64,000 nt of DNA from an uncultured Prochlorococcus sp. (GCA_902620895.1 CACNJU010000002.1:56818-120817), one strand, 5' to 3'; numbered from the stretch's first letter, positions 1-9,153 are shown. The notes: generated by a model from the sequence alone, not told the origin. Translations and numbers: made by a program.

Positions 1-692
1 ATAGAAGGTCTTCCAGCAACAATTATTAAATCACTTCTTTGAAAACCTTGAGTCATCGCATCAAGGTCGTAGAAATTTACTGGAATACCAGCTACTGAGG
101 TACCTAATGATCTTGACTCTATTTCATTAAAAGTACTTGTAAGGATTTCAGCTGCTTGAGTCAGGCCTTTTGAAGGTTTTTCTTGGCTGATTTCAAATAT
201 TTTTTGCTCTGCTTTATCTAGAACTTCATTAGTATCTTGAGTCTGATCAAAACCTAGTTGAACCACTTCATTCCCAGATCTGATAAGTTGCCTTCTTATG
301 AATTTGTCGTTAATTAAATTAGCAACTTGTTCTATGGAAGCTGTAGAAGAAACATTTTCAACTAGTTCAACCAGTTTGCTGTTTCCTCCAATTTTTTCTA
401 GTGATCCATTATCTGCTAACCAAGCACTCATTGACGTTAAATCAGTTGGTTTTCCCTGGGTATGCAACATTAATGCTGTTCTATAAATCTCTTGATGGGC
501 ATTTATATAAAAAGCTTCAGGTTTAATTAAGTCTGCAATTCTTCCTATCGCGTCTGGATCAAGAAGTATCCCCCCAAGAACAGCTTCCTCTGCTTGAACG
601 TTTTGAGGAGGTACTAATGAAGAGTTTTCACTATTGAAATCCTTTTTAAAATTTTTATTTTGCCCATTATTTGGAAAAGGTACGGAAACCAT
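1..692 (-). CDS. dnaB: Replicative DNA helicase DnaB, N-terminal part (cut by window edge)
   Basis: Unwinds DNA ahead of the replication fork as a hexamer and recruits primase. Reading the minus strand from the ATG at 692 gives about 230 residues: a short Asn/Lys-rich leader, the DnaB N-terminal domain (PPQNVQAEEAVLGG near residue 29, then the typical IYRTALML helix), the linker helix region, and the start of the RecA-like domain, ending in IIVAGRPSI, which is the first half of the Walker A motif. The remaining ATPase domain lies before base 1. It follows rplI on the same strand with a gap of 58 bp, an order (rplI-dnaB) common in bacteria. The frame is open throughout the visible part. Identification is firm; whether an intein interrupts the missing half cannot be seen. 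Confidence 0.95.
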   Translation of the reverse strand, partial: MVSVPFPNNGQNKNFKKDFNSENSSLVPPQNVQAEEAVLGGILLDPDAIGRIADLIKPEAFYINAHQEIYRTALMLHTQGKPTDLTSMSAWLADNGSLEKIGGNSKLVELVENVSSTASIEQVANLINDKFIRRQLIRSGNEVVQLGFDQTQDTNEVLDKAEQKIFEISQEKPSKGLTQAAEILTSTFNEIESRSLGTSVAGIPVNFYDLDAMTQGFQRSDLIIVAGRPS

Positions 693-750
693 ATCTTTAA
701 TTGCTTAGATATATACTCTGGCTACTTTTCAAAATAATGCAACAAATTGA

Positions 751-1206
751 TTAACTTGTTACTTCAATATTTACTTCTGCATTTACTTCTGGATGTAATT
801 TTATTTTTGCAGTAAAGGTACCTAAATTATGAATATCAGGAACAGTAATGTTTCTTCTATCAATTTCTTTTTTAGTTGCCGCTTCTATCGCTTCGGCAAC
901 ATCCCCATTGGTAACCGTTCCAAAAAGGACACCATCTTCTCCAACCTGTTTTTTGATAGTAAACCTACCTATTGTAGATAATGCGGTTTGGAAATCTAAA
1001 GCTTCTTGCTTTAATTTATCAGCAGCTATTTTTTCTTTTTCTTTCTTCTTCTCAATTTGTTTAAGGACTGCTGGTGTTACATTCATTGCCTTGCCATAAG
1101 GTAATAAAAAATTTCTTGCGTATCCTGGTGCTACATCCACTAGATCTCCTTCTTTACCTAGTGATGCTATTGATTCAGTTAATGCGACTTGTACTCTTTT
1201 TGCCAT
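751..1206 (-). CDS. rplI: 50S ribosomal protein L9
   Basis: Large-subunit protein that binds 23S rRNA near the L1 stalk. The 151-residue product has the L9 N-terminal domain ([20 protein letters not shown], the [17 protein letters not shown] signature at about residues 20-36), a long charged connecting helix rich in Lys and Glu, and the C-terminal domain ending in a beta strand ([10 protein letters not shown]). The open frame extends five codons upstream to 1221, but L9 proteins begin MAKRVQV, so the ATG at 1204-1206 is taken as the start. It lies between dnaB and the desaturase on the same strand; the gap to the desaturase stop is about 20 bp, so readthrough from that gene is likely. Confidence 0.95.
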   Translation of the reverse strand: MAKRVQVALTESIASLGKEGDLVDVAPGYARNFLLPYGKAMNVTPAVLKQIEKKKEKEKIAADKLKQEALDFQTALSTIGRFTIKKQVGEDGVLFGTVTNGDVAEAIEAATKKEIDRRNITVPDIHNLGTFTAKIKLHPEVNAEVNIEVTS

Positions 1207-1226
1207 GAAAATATTGAACAATATAG

Positions 1227-2165
1227 TTAATAATAAGACCTAGAGGGTAACTTTACTTTTTTTGCAAAACCAAATTTAGCAAGAATCTTAATATGTTCCC
1301 ATGTTATGTCTATCTGACCCTTAAATAATCCTTGTTTTGCCGAATTGGGAAACGCATGATGGTTATTATGCCAACCTTCTCCAAATGTTAATGCAGCAAC
1401 CCATGCATTATTTTTAGATGAATCACCACTTTCAAAAGGTGCTTTACCCCAACAATGCGTCGCGGAGTTGACTAGCCAAGTCACATGATAAACAACCACA
1501 AGCCTCAATGGAATTCCCCAAAGGACTAGAGCCCATCCTCCAACTCCTAATTTTTGACCAATTGCGTACAATGAAAGTCCAATAGGAATTTGTAAGAATA
1601 AAAAATATTTATTTAAAAATCTATAGTATGGATCCTTGATTAAATCTGCACTTAGTTTTGGAACAGCTTTTAGTGCTTCTACGTCTTTAAACATCCAACC
1701 CATATGACTCCACCAAAACCCCTTTTTACTATTGTGATGATCAACTTCAGTATCTGAAAAAGAGTGATGATGCCTATGTAAACCTACCCAATCTATTGGT
1801 CCATGCTGGCAACTTATGGCTCCACAGGTAGCAAAAAATCTTTCTAACCATCTTGGTACAATGAACGATCTGTGTGATAACAATCTGTGATATCCAAGGG
1901 TTACTCCTAAACAAGCAGTTACCCAGTAAAAAAATAATAATGAAGTGACTGCAGGGAGACTCCAAAATTTTGGTTGTATAGCTACAAGAGAAAGAATATG
2001 AATTGTAACCATAAAAACTATTGTTCCCCACGTTTTATGTAGTCTTGGAGGATATCTTTTTGAATGACTGGAAGGTTCCAGTAATTTTTCTGAGAGTTCT
2101 ATAACTTTTTCAGCTGGTACGGGTTTTTTTAATTTTGCTGTTTCTTGGAAAATTACTGAATTCAT
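1227..2165 (-). CDS. desC: Acyl-lipid delta-9 fatty acid desaturase
   Basis: Integral-membrane di-iron enzyme that inserts the first double bond into lipid-bound acyl chains, setting membrane fluidity. All three histidine boxes are present: HRLLSH at 93-98, HRHHH at 130-134 and HNNHH at 266-270, with hydrophobic segments around 50-90 and 185-235. At 312 residues it has the length of cyanobacterial DesC-type desaturases. The N-terminal 40 residues are hydrophilic and presumably cytosolic. The gene starts 75 bp from the oppositely oriented gene at 2241, so both promoters share a short AT-rich interval. Regiospecificity is inferred from family resemblance, not proven by the sequence. Confidence 0.9.
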   Translation of the reverse strand: MNSVIFQETAKLKKPVPAEKVIELSEKLLEPSSHSKRYPPRLHKTWGTIVFMVTIHILSLVAIQPKFWSLPAVTSLLFFYWVTACLGVTLGYHRLLSHRSFIVPRWLERFFATCGAISCQHGPIDWVGLHRHHHSFSDTEVDHHNSKKGFWWSHMGWMFKDVEALKAVPKLSADLIKDPYYRFLNKYFLFLQIPIGLSLYAIGQKLGVGGWALVLWGIPLRLVVVYHVTWLVNSATHCWGKAPFESGDSSKNNAWVAALTFGEGWHNNHHAFPNSAKQGLFKGQIDITWEHIKILAKFGFAKKVKLPSRSYY

Positions 2166-2205
2166 GATATTGAAATACTATTTTCAAAATTACCGATATG
2201 TAATA

Positions 2206-2228
2206 TTATCATACTATACTATTGATAA
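2206..2228. promoter_or_regulatory. Inverted repeat in the divergent desC / 2241 promoter region
   Basis: TTATCA (2206-2211) and TGATAA (2223-2228) flank an 11-bp spacer that is itself a repeat of TACTA. The spacer contains TATACT (2215-2220), usable as a -10 box for the plus-strand gene, and TATGAT on the minus strand (2208-2213), usable for desC. The element could be an operator serving both genes or simply the overlap of two promoters. Confidence 0.35.
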
Positions 2229-2240
2229 GTTTAATTATCT

Positions 2241-2939
2241 GTGAGTATCGGATATCGCGATAAATTATCTAGAGGTCGAAGGGCTATGGCTCATTTGATA
2301 CACCTCTGGCATGAAAGAAATGGTTGGTCTCACAGAGTATTACCATTACTTTCAGAAGTTCTTGATTTGGGTAAAGTTCATAATTCGCAAATTTCTAATC
2401 TTAGGAACGGGAAGTTATCGTCACCAGGTCCTGAAGTTTTTCTTGCTTTAGCTCAAGTTAATACGATTCTTGATCAAGGTATTGAAAAAATCAGGGATCG
2501 TTTTGAAAGTGATTACCCAGAGTTGTGGAAATCTTTGGAAGAGTCTGCATTACCCCTAAAAAATGATTCTGGTTATCCATTGTCGGCCGGGGAGTTATTC
2601 GAGATATTTTCAGGATTAAAACCTCTACCTTCATCTTTTGACTGGTACATAGAAGATGAAGAAGCTTCTGCTTTGAGTGATGCTCTTTCAGTGCATTTTT
2701 GTCAGAATAAGGCTTGGAGATCATGTAAAATGCAGGTAATGGAAGCCTATGCTGTCAATAAATCTGCCCGTAGAGAACGTTTTGCTGAGGTAATTGCAGG
2801 AATAAGAGATTATACGGCAGAAGAATTAGATGGAGAACTTCTTGATTTATATGAGGCTTCAAAAAAACTTTCTTATTTTCAGGGTAGGGGACCTAATGCT
2901 TTCCTGGCAGAATTAAGAAATTTAGCTTCTGAAAAATAA
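2241..2939 (+). CDS. Conserved hypothetical protein with a helix-turn-helix-like N-terminus
   Basis: I do not recognise a characterised family. The 232-residue protein is soluble and mostly helical, with no signal peptide or membrane segment. Residues about 15-80 (LIHLWHERNGWSHRVLPLLS, then HNSQISNLRNGKL and EVFLALAQVN) read like a Cro/XRE-type helix-turn-helix, in which SQISNLRNGK would be the recognition helix. The rest is acidic and helical without catalytic motifs. Start is GTG at 2241; an ATG at 2286 is possible and would still keep the helix-turn-helix. It is transcribed away from desC and is followed 22 bp later by the PLP enzyme gene. A DNA-binding role is an inference from the motif and from the divergent arrangement. 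Confidence 0.7.
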   Translation: MSIGYRDKLSRGRRAMAHLIHLWHERNGWSHRVLPLLSEVLDLGKVHNSQISNLRNGKLSSPGPEVFLALAQVNTILDQGIEKIRDRFESDYPELWKSLEESALPLKNDSGYPLSAGELFEIFSGLKPLPSSFDWYIEDEEASALSDALSVHFCQNKAWRSCKMQVMEAYAVNKSARRERFAEVIAGIRDYTAEELDGELLDLYEASKKLSYFQGRGPNAFLAELRNLASEK

Positions 2940-2961
2940 TATGAATTTTCATAAAAAATAA

Positions 2962-4254
2962 ATGACTCATGACAATAACTTAAAACTGGCTGAAAACGCT
3001 GTTCTTTCTGTCGAAGAGAGTTTAAGTAAAGTTTTCCAAGAAAGGTCAAATCAGGTTTTCCAGAATTTAGAAAATATTTTGACAATTTTCAAGGAAGAAA
3101 AAGTTTCTACTAGTCATTTCAATCAATCTTCTGGTAGTGGTCATGATGATATATCTAGAGAAAAAATTGATGCGGTTTTTGCAAGATTGTTTCTTGCTGA
3201 AAAGGCTGCTGTGAGGATGCAATTTGTAAGTGGAACGCATGCAATAAGTTCTGTCTTGTTTGGAATTCTTCGACCTGGAGATGTAATGTTATCTGTTACA
3301 GGACAACCATATGACACGTTAGAAGAAGTCATAGGAATAAGGGGAGGAGGAATAGGCTCACTAAAGGATTTTGACATTGAATATAAGCAAATAAATATCT
3401 GCGAGAATTTTGATTCTTTTGAAGAAAAAATTGTTCATTCTTTTGAAGAAAATGCATGCAAATTAGTATTCATACAAAAAAGTTGTGGATATAGTTGGAG
3501 AAAGTCTCTTACGAATCATCAGATAGAGAAAATTTGTAGTCTTATTCATTCCCTTGATCCTAATTGTATATGTTTTGTAGATAACTGTTATGGGGAGCTT
3601 GTTGAAGATAGTGAACCAATTTCTAAAGGGGCAAATATAATTGCTGGATCATTGATTAAAAATTTGGGAGGAACAATCGTTCCTACTGGTGGGTACGTTG
3701 CAGGAGATGCAGAGTTGGTTGAGATGGCATGTTCTAGATTAACCTCACCAGGCATTGGTTCTTCTGCAGGAATAAATTTTGGACTAGGAAGATTAATTTT
3801 GCAGGGTTTGTTTTTAGCACCACAAATTGTTCACGAATCACTAAAAGGTGCTGATATGGTTGCAGCAGTTTTTAAAAACTTGGGATTTAAGGTTTTACCA
3901 GAGCCAGCAACTTATAGATCTGATCTTATTCAGTCAGTAAGATTGAATAATCCTGATTTGGTACAAAAAGTTTGTCAATCTTTTCAAAATTCTTCACCAG
4001 TAGATTCTTTTCTGAATGTTGTTCCATCATCAATGGATGGATATGATTCAAAATTATTAATGGCAGGAGGTACTTTTATTGAAGGTAGTACAAGTGAATT
4101 TTCTGCTGATGCCCCTCTAAGAGATCCTTACAATATTTTTGTTCAAGGTGGTTCTCACATAGCTCACATCAAAATTGCATTAATTCGATTATTATCTGAA
4201 TTATTAGATGAAAAATTAATTTCAAAGGATTCTCTACTTCCTTTATCTACTTAA
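2962..4254 (+). CDS. Methionine gamma-lyase / aluminium resistance family PLP enzyme
   Basis: Fold-type I pyridoxal-phosphate enzyme of the family often labelled aluminium resistance protein or cystathionine beta-lyase family. The 430 residues show the cofactor region: SGTHAISSVLFG at about 90-101, the aspartate of FVDNCYGE (D207), and the Schiff-base lysine in GSLIKNLGG (K233). The C-terminal third has the family signature SEFSADAPLRDPY. The physiological substrate of this family is uncertain; sulfur amino acid metabolism is the usual assumption. It ends 2 bp before gcvH, so it is probably cotranscribed with the glycine cleavage genes. Confidence 0.85.
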   Translation: MTHDNNLKLAENAVLSVEESLSKVFQERSNQVFQNLENILTIFKEEKVSTSHFNQSSGSGHDDISREKIDAVFARLFLAEKAAVRMQFVSGTHAISSVLFGILRPGDVMLSVTGQPYDTLEEVIGIRGGGIGSLKDFDIEYKQINICENFDSFEEKIVHSFEENACKLVFIQKSCGYSWRKSLTNHQIEKICSLIHSLDPNCICFVDNCYGELVEDSEPISKGANIIAGSLIKNLGGTIVPTGGYVAGDAELVEMACSRLTSPGIGSSAGINFGLGRLILQGLFLAPQIVHESLKGADMVAAVFKNLGFKVLPEPATYRSDLIQSVRLNNPDLVQKVCQSFQNSSPVDSFLNVVPSSMDGYDSKLLMAGGTFIEGSTSEFSADAPLRDPYNIFVQGGSHIAHIKIALIRLLSELLDEKLISKDSLLPLST

Positions 4255-4256
4255 TC

Positions 4257-4646
4257 ATGTCTTACAAGTTTCCAGACAACCTCAACTATGCTGATACTCA
4301 TGAATATGTCTTGGAAGAAAATGGATTATTAAAAATTGGAGTTAGTGAATTCGCTATAGATCAATTAGGAGATATTGTTTTTGTTGAATTAGCTGATGAA
4401 GGGGCGACTTTAGAGAAAGGCGAGACTTTTGGAACAATAGAATCAGTTAAGGCCGTCGAGGAAGTCTATCTGCCTTTTTCAGGGGAAATAGTATCTGTAA
4501 ATGAAAGCGTTATTGAGAACCCTGAGCTTTTACAGAATGATCCGATTGGAGACGGTTGGTTAGTCATTTTGAAACCAGAATCAAAAGCATCAATTGCTGA
4601 TTTGATGACTTCTGAGGAATATCAATCAAAGGTTGTACCAAAATAA
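4257..4646 (+). CDS. gcvH: Glycine cleavage system H protein
   Basis: Lipoyl carrier of the glycine decarboxylase complex, shuttling the aminomethyl group from GcvP to GcvT and then to the dihydrolipoamide dehydrogenase. The 129-residue protein has the H-protein beta sandwich and the lipoyl attachment motif GTIESVKAVEEVYLP with lysine at position 65. The start ATG lies 2 bp after the preceding stop; gcvP follows after 45 bp. In cyanobacteria the complex processes glycine from photorespiration and feeds one-carbon metabolism. gcvT is not in this window. Confidence 0.96.
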   Translation: MSYKFPDNLNYADTHEYVLEENGLLKIGVSEFAIDQLGDIVFVELADEGATLEKGETFGTIESVKAVEEVYLPFSGEIVSVNESVIENPELLQNDPIGDGWLVILKPESKASIADLMTSEEYQSKVVPK

Positions 4647-4691
4647 GGCAAACTTTTCAAAAAGAGCTATTTTAAAGAAAAATATTTTAAT

Positions 4692-7601
4692 ATGACATCC
4701 AAATTTGGGTCTGAATTATTTATAGATAGGCATCTTGGGTTAGAGGATAATGATGAAAGAATTATGTTGAACAAGCTTGGTTTTAATAATATTGACCAAT
4801 TTATAAATCAAGTTATTCCTGAAGATATTCAGCTTAAAGATAAATCTTCAGAAATATTGCCCCAAGGTTGTTCAGAAATTGAGGCTTTAAGCGAATTAGA
4901 AGAGATTGCGAATAAAAATATTAAAATGAGATCACTTATAGGCCTTGGTTATTATGACAATCATATGCCTAAAGTAATCCAAAGACATGTTCTTGAAAAT
5001 CCAAGGTGGTATACGTCTTATACTCCATATCAAGCAGAGATTGCACAAGGAAGATTAGAAGCTCTATTTAATTTTCAGACTATTGTTTGTGAACTAACAG
5101 GATTCCCTGTCGCCAATGCATCTTTGTTGGATGAGGGTACTGCTGCAGCAGAAGCCATGGCCATGAGTTTTTCTGCAAGAAAAAATAAATCTTCAAAAGT
5201 GTACTTAGTGGAGTCAAATGTTTTTGATCATACTTTTAATGTTCTACAAACCAGAGCAAAACCTTTGGGAATATCCTTAAAACGCTTTAATCAAAGCAAC
5301 CTTCCTAATCATGATGATGTTTTTGGAATGTTGTTGCAATTACCTGGTAAAAATGGACAATTATTTGATCCTACATTCTTAATATCCCAAGCACATAGAT
5401 CAGAAATTATTGTTACGGCATGTATTGATCCACTAGCACAAGTTTTGATTAAACCAATTTCTGAATTTGGTGTTGATGTAGCAGTGGGGAGTATGCAAAG
5501 ATTTGGTGTTCCAATGGGTTTTGGTGGCCCCCATGCAGCATATTTTGCTTGTAGCGAAAAATATAAAAGACTAATACCCGGAAGAATAGTTGGGCTAACT
5601 TTATCTAAAAATGGAGAAAAGTCACTAAGACTAGCATTGCAAACAAGAGAGCAACATATCAGAAGGGAAAAGGCCACTAGTAATATTTGTACTGCTCAAT
5701 CTTTGTTAGCCATAATTTCTTCTTTTTATGCTATTTATCATGGACCCTCTGGACTAACGCAAATTGCTAAGAGATTAGTTGAGTTGAGAATAAATTTAGA
5801 ATCAAGTTTAGCTGCTTTAGGTTTTGATATTCCTGATGGGATTAGATTTGATAGTGTTGATGTTTATTCTGAGCACTCCCAGAGGATTCATAATGAAGCT
5901 TTAAAAAATGGCTATAACTTAAGAATTTTGCCGTTGGGATCAACTATTGAAAATTCAACTGGCTTTGGGATCTCTTTAGATGAGCTTAGTAATGAAAAAG
6001 AAATAAAAGATATTTTGACTTTCATAGCAAACCTTATAGAAAAAGAAGAAGATTTAGAGCATATAAAATTTGATAAAGAATTTCATCTTGAAAGTTTAGC
6101 TTTGAGAACCAGTTCATGGATGCAGCAAGATATATTCACAAATTACCAAAGTGAAACTGAATTAATGAGATATATATTCCGACTTGCAGAAAAAGATTTT
6201 TCTTTGGTAGATGGGATGATGCCATTGGGAAGCTGTACCATGAAGTTAAATTCTGCAGCAGAGTTAAATCCAGTCTCTTGGGCTAATTTATCTTCCATTC
6301 ATCCTTTTTCCCCACCAGATCAAACTAAAGGCTATTCAAAAATTATATCTGACCTAGAAAAATGGATAAGTGAGATTGTTGGTTTAAAATCAGTTTCTTT
6401 TCAACCAAATGCAGGTTCTCAAGGAGAGTTTGCAGGTTTATTGGCAATAAATTCTTATTTTGAATCAAAAGGTGAACTGTTAAGAAAAAAATGTTTAATT
6501 CCAAAAAGTGCTCATGGAACAAATCCTGCTAGTGCAGTTATGGCAGGTTTTGAAGTGTTAACTGTTGAATGTGATGACGAAGGAAATATTGATTTTCATG
6601 ATTTGTCAATCAAGGTCAAGAAATTTGATAACCAAATAGGGGCTCTTATGTTGACTTATCCCTCTACTCATGGAGTTTTTGAATTACAAATCAGAAAGAT
6701 ATGTGATTTAATTCACTCTGTGGGAGGATTTGTTTATTTAGATGGAGCAAATTTGAATGCTCAGGTTGGATTATGTAAACCCGGGAATTATGGTGTTGAT
6801 GTTTGTCATTTGAATTTACATAAAACATTCTGCATTCCACATGGAGGTGGTGGTCCAGGAGTAGGTCCAGTTGCTGCATCAGAAACTTTAAGCCCATTTC
6901 TTCCTACTCATTCTTTAATGGATAATAATTTATCTATTAGTTCTAATTACGTATCTTCTGCCAAGCATGGGAGTGCAAGTATTCTTCCAATAAGTTGGAT
7001 GTACATAAAAATGGCTGGTTTTAGTGGTTTAAGGAAAGCAACTGCGCATGCAATTTTATCTGCAAATTATATTGCGCATTCTTTAAAGCATAAATTCAAG
7101 ATTCTTTATAAAGGAAAAAATAATTTTGTCGCACATGAATGTATTTTAGATTTTAGGGATTTAAAATCTAAAACTAGTTTGAGTGTAAATGATTTAGCTA
7201 AACGATTAATAGATTATAGTTTTCATGCCCCAACTATAAGTTGGCCTGTTCCTGAGACGATAATGATAGAGCCTACTGAAAGTGAAAGTTTGGTTGAATT
7301 GGATAGATTTTGCGAAGCTATGCTATTGATTGGAGAAGAAATCAGCGAAATAGAAAAAAATGTTGCATTAAAAAATAATAATGTAATAAGTAACGCTCCC
7401 CATACGCTGAAAGAGTTAATTGCTGATAATTGGCTTTATCCTTATTCAAAAGAAAAAGCTTCTTTTCCTTATAAAACTCCAACGTCTATTAAGTTTTGGT
7501 CTTCAGTGTCTAGGATCAATAATGCATATGGCGATCGTAATTTAATTTGTTCTTGCAATGTAAATCAAGGCGAGACTTTCGAAGAAAAAAAATGTGCTTA
7601 A
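4692..7601 (+). CDS. gcvP: Glycine dehydrogenase (decarboxylating), P protein
   Basis: PLP-dependent decarboxylase of the glycine cleavage complex; it releases CO2 and passes the aminomethyl group to lipoyl-GcvH. At 969 residues it is the full-length homodimeric type, with two tandem fold-type I halves. The N-terminal half carries MIGLGYYDNHMPKVI-like sequence (RSLIGLGYYDNH near 78-90); the C-terminal half carries SAHGTNPASA and the Schiff-base lysine in NLHKTFCIPHGGGGPG (K711). No frameshift is seen. It directly follows gcvH, and a short hairpin overlaps its stop codon. Confidence 0.96.
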   Translation: MTSKFGSELFIDRHLGLEDNDERIMLNKLGFNNIDQFINQVIPEDIQLKDKSSEILPQGCSEIEALSELEEIANKNIKMRSLIGLGYYDNHMPKVIQRHVLENPRWYTSYTPYQAEIAQGRLEALFNFQTIVCELTGFPVANASLLDEGTAAAEAMAMSFSARKNKSSKVYLVESNVFDHTFNVLQTRAKPLGISLKRFNQSNLPNHDDVFGMLLQLPGKNGQLFDPTFLISQAHRSEIIVTACIDPLAQVLIKPISEFGVDVAVGSMQRFGVPMGFGGPHAAYFACSEKYKRLIPGRIVGLTLSKNGEKSLRLALQTREQHIRREKATSNICTAQSLLAIISSFYAIYHGPSGLTQIAKRLVELRINLESSLAALGFDIPDGIRFDSVDVYSEHSQRIHNEALKNGYNLRILPLGSTIENSTGFGISLDELSNEKEIKDILTFIANLIEKEEDLEHIKFDKEFHLESLALRTSSWMQQDIFTNYQSETELMRYIFRLAEKDFSLVDGMMPLGSCTMKLNSAAELNPVSWANLSSIHPFSPPDQTKGYSKIISDLEKWISEIVGLKSVSFQPNAGSQGEFAGLLAINSYFESKGELLRKKCLIPKSAHGTNPASAVMAGFEVLTVECDDEGNIDFHDLSIKVKKFDNQIGALMLTYPSTHGVFELQIRKICDLIHSVGGFVYLDGANLNAQVGLCKPGNYGVDVCHLNLHKTFCIPHGGGGPGVGPVAASETLSPFLPTHSLMDNNLSISSNYVSSAKHGSASILPISWMYIKMAGFSGLRKATAHAILSANYIAHSLKHKFKILYKGKNNFVAHECILDFRDLKSKTSLSVNDLAKRLIDYSFHAPTISWPVPETIMIEPTESESLVELDRFCEAMLLIGEEISEIEKNVALKNNNVISNAPHTLKELIADNWLYPYSKEKASFPYKTPTSIKFWSSVSRINNAYGDRNLICSCNVNQGETFEEKKCA

Positions 7602-7616
7602 AGGACTAGCGTCCTT
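7601..7616 (+). terminator. Short hairpin at the end of gcvP (weak terminator candidate)
   Basis: AAGGAC (7601-7606), loop TAGC, GTCCTT (7611-7616): a perfect 6-bp stem starting at the last base of the gcvP stop codon. No immediate U tract follows; T-rich sequence appears only from about 7670. It may stabilise the mRNA 3' end or act as a weak terminator. Confidence 0.35.
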
Positions 7617-7731
7617 ATATTTACTTAGTTATTATCAGTAAGAATAAAAATTTAATATTTTCTTATAGAATTTTTTTAAATTTTTTTATTAAAATATTCG
7701 AGCATCAAATTTTTTTGGGGTATTTGAAGCT

Positions 7732-7980
7732 ATGACCAAAGATTTTAAATCTGGTAATGTTAAGCACCTGCCAGTTAAAAACGTTAATTTGCCAAATTTT
7801 GTCAATAATTTTTCAGGAGATAACTCAAACATTTGTTCCATCGAGGGAACTAATGTTATAAGAGTACCTTTTGGTAAAAAATTTTCAAAGAAAAAAAGAC
7901 CTGAAAAGAATCAAAATATCGCTACTCTAATACTTCCTTTAAGTTCGTATAATAATCCCACGCCTCCTCACGTAGCGTAA
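7732..7980 (+). CDS. Small basic hypothetical protein
   Basis: Not recognised. The 82 residues have no membrane segment or signal peptide. The middle contains a basic patch (FGKKFSKKKRPEKN at about 44-57), suggesting contact with nucleic acid or membrane phosphate, and the end is Pro-rich (NNPTPPHVA). It stands alone between gcvP (130 bp upstream, AT-rich and T-rich) and the convergent sqdX, whose stop lies 12 bp after its own. The clean coding frame and the independent position support a real gene, probably restricted to picocyanobacteria. Confidence 0.6.
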   Translation: MTKDFKSGNVKHLPVKNVNLPNFVNNFSGDNSNICSIEGTNVIRVPFGKKFSKKKRPEKNQNIATLILPLSSYNNPTPPHVA

Positions 7981-7983
7981 TTA

Positions 7984-7999
7984 AGATTAATTTTAATCT
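7984..7999. terminator. Inverted repeat between convergent genes
   Basis: AGATTAA (7984-7990), two T, TTAATCT (7993-7999). It sits just after the stop of the small basic protein and runs into the 3' end of sqdX. Because the genes converge it could act as a weak bidirectional end signal, but the stem is all A/T apart from one G-C pair. Confidence 0.25.
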
Positions 8000-9126
8000 A
8001 TCTCTTTGAGAGTATCTGAATAATAATTTTGCAGTTGTAGTGTTGCTTGATTCCAATCCCATTTTTCCGCTTCGTTTCGTGCCTCTTTTCTCATAACTTC
8101 TCTTTTATCTTCATTCTCTAGAATTTTTTTTGTTGCTTCTATCAAACTTTGTTCCCCATTATCTTTTTCATCAGGATTATATAAACAACCATTAATCCCA
8201 TCGCTAATAATATCTGGAATCCCTCCCTTGTTGGCTCCGATTACTGGACATCCTGCTGCCATTGCTTCTAGTAAAACTAACCCAAGTGTTTCTGTACTAG
8301 ATGGAAATAAAAATATATCTCCAGAGGCATAGGCGCTAGCAAGTTCATCTCCAGATAAGTATCCTATGAAATTAGTCTTTGTATTTTCGAAGACTTTTTC
8401 AAGCTGGTTTCTATATGGTCCGTCACCTACAAGTGCTAGGCAAGCATTAGGAATACTTTCTAAGACTGGTTTAATTCTCTCAATTTGTTTTTCTGCTGAT
8501 AATCTTCCTACATAAATCAATAAGTAATTAGAGTCGTTATAATCTCCAAATAATTTTTTTCTCATTTTCTCACTTCTCAAATCTGGTCTGAAACTCAAAG
8601 TATCTACTCCCCTTTGCCATAGAGCAGTCCTTTGAATACCTTTATCTTTTAACTCATTGACCATAGCGGTGGAAGTACATAAATTTAACAAGGCTTGATT
8701 ATGAGCTGCTTTAAGTAATTCCCACAAAAGTGGCTCTAACATACCCATACCGTAATGTTCCAGATATTTTGGAAGATGAGTATGGTAACTGGCAATTAAT
8801 GGAATATTATTAGTTTTCGCTAACCATATGCCACCTAAGCCAAGTACAGCTGGATTAACAACATGTATCAAATCTGGGTTAAATTTTTCTAACTTATCTG
8901 AAACTGCAGGACCCGGTAAACCAAGTTTCAACTCTGGGTATAAGGGTAATGGCATTGCAGCAACTCCAACTACAGTTGCACCCATATATGATTCTGGACA
9001 CCCTTCTGGACAAAAAATTATAACTTCATCACCATTTTTTATTAAAAATTCAATCGTTTTAGTCAGTCTTGTGACTATGCCATCAACTTTAGGTAAAAAA
9101 GTTTCAGTAAACAATGCAATTTTCAC
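7993..9126 (-). CDS. sqdX: Sulfoquinovosyldiacylglycerol synthase (GT4 glycosyltransferase)
   Basis: Transfers sulfoquinovose from UDP-sulfoquinovose to diacylglycerol, making the thylakoid sulfolipid SQDG. The 377-residue protein is a GT-B fold enzyme: N-terminal MKIALFTETFLPKVDGIVTRL with the acceptor-side Gly/Asp loop, and a C-terminal GT4 nucleotide-binding half with the E-x7-E region (FPSSTETLGLVLLEAMAAG, roughly 273-291). Start is GTG at 9124-9126. sqdB, which makes the donor, lies 27 bp upstream on the same strand, which strongly supports the assignment over other GT4 enzymes. Confidence 0.92.
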   Translation of the reverse strand: MKIALFTETFLPKVDGIVTRLTKTIEFLIKNGDEVIIFCPEGCPESYMGATVVGVAAMPLPLYPELKLGLPGPAVSDKLEKFNPDLIHVVNPAVLGLGGIWLAKTNNIPLIASYHTHLPKYLEHYGMGMLEPLLWELLKAAHNQALLNLCTSTAMVNELKDKGIQRTALWQRGVDTLSFRPDLRSEKMRKKLFGDYNDSNYLLIYVGRLSAEKQIERIKPVLESIPNACLALVGDGPYRNQLEKVFENTKTNFIGYLSGDELASAYASGDIFLFPSSTETLGLVLLEAMAAGCPVIGANKGGIPDIISDGINGCLYNPDEKDNGEQSLIEATKKILENEDKREVMRKEARNEAEKWDWNQATLQLQNYYSDTLKEID

Positions 9127-9153
9127 TTTATTAAGGTAACTAGTTTAGAAATT

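Noticed and set aside
5309..5677. 122-codon frame antisense to gcvP
   Set aside because: GcvP is continuous and conserved here; the antisense frame shows no domain.
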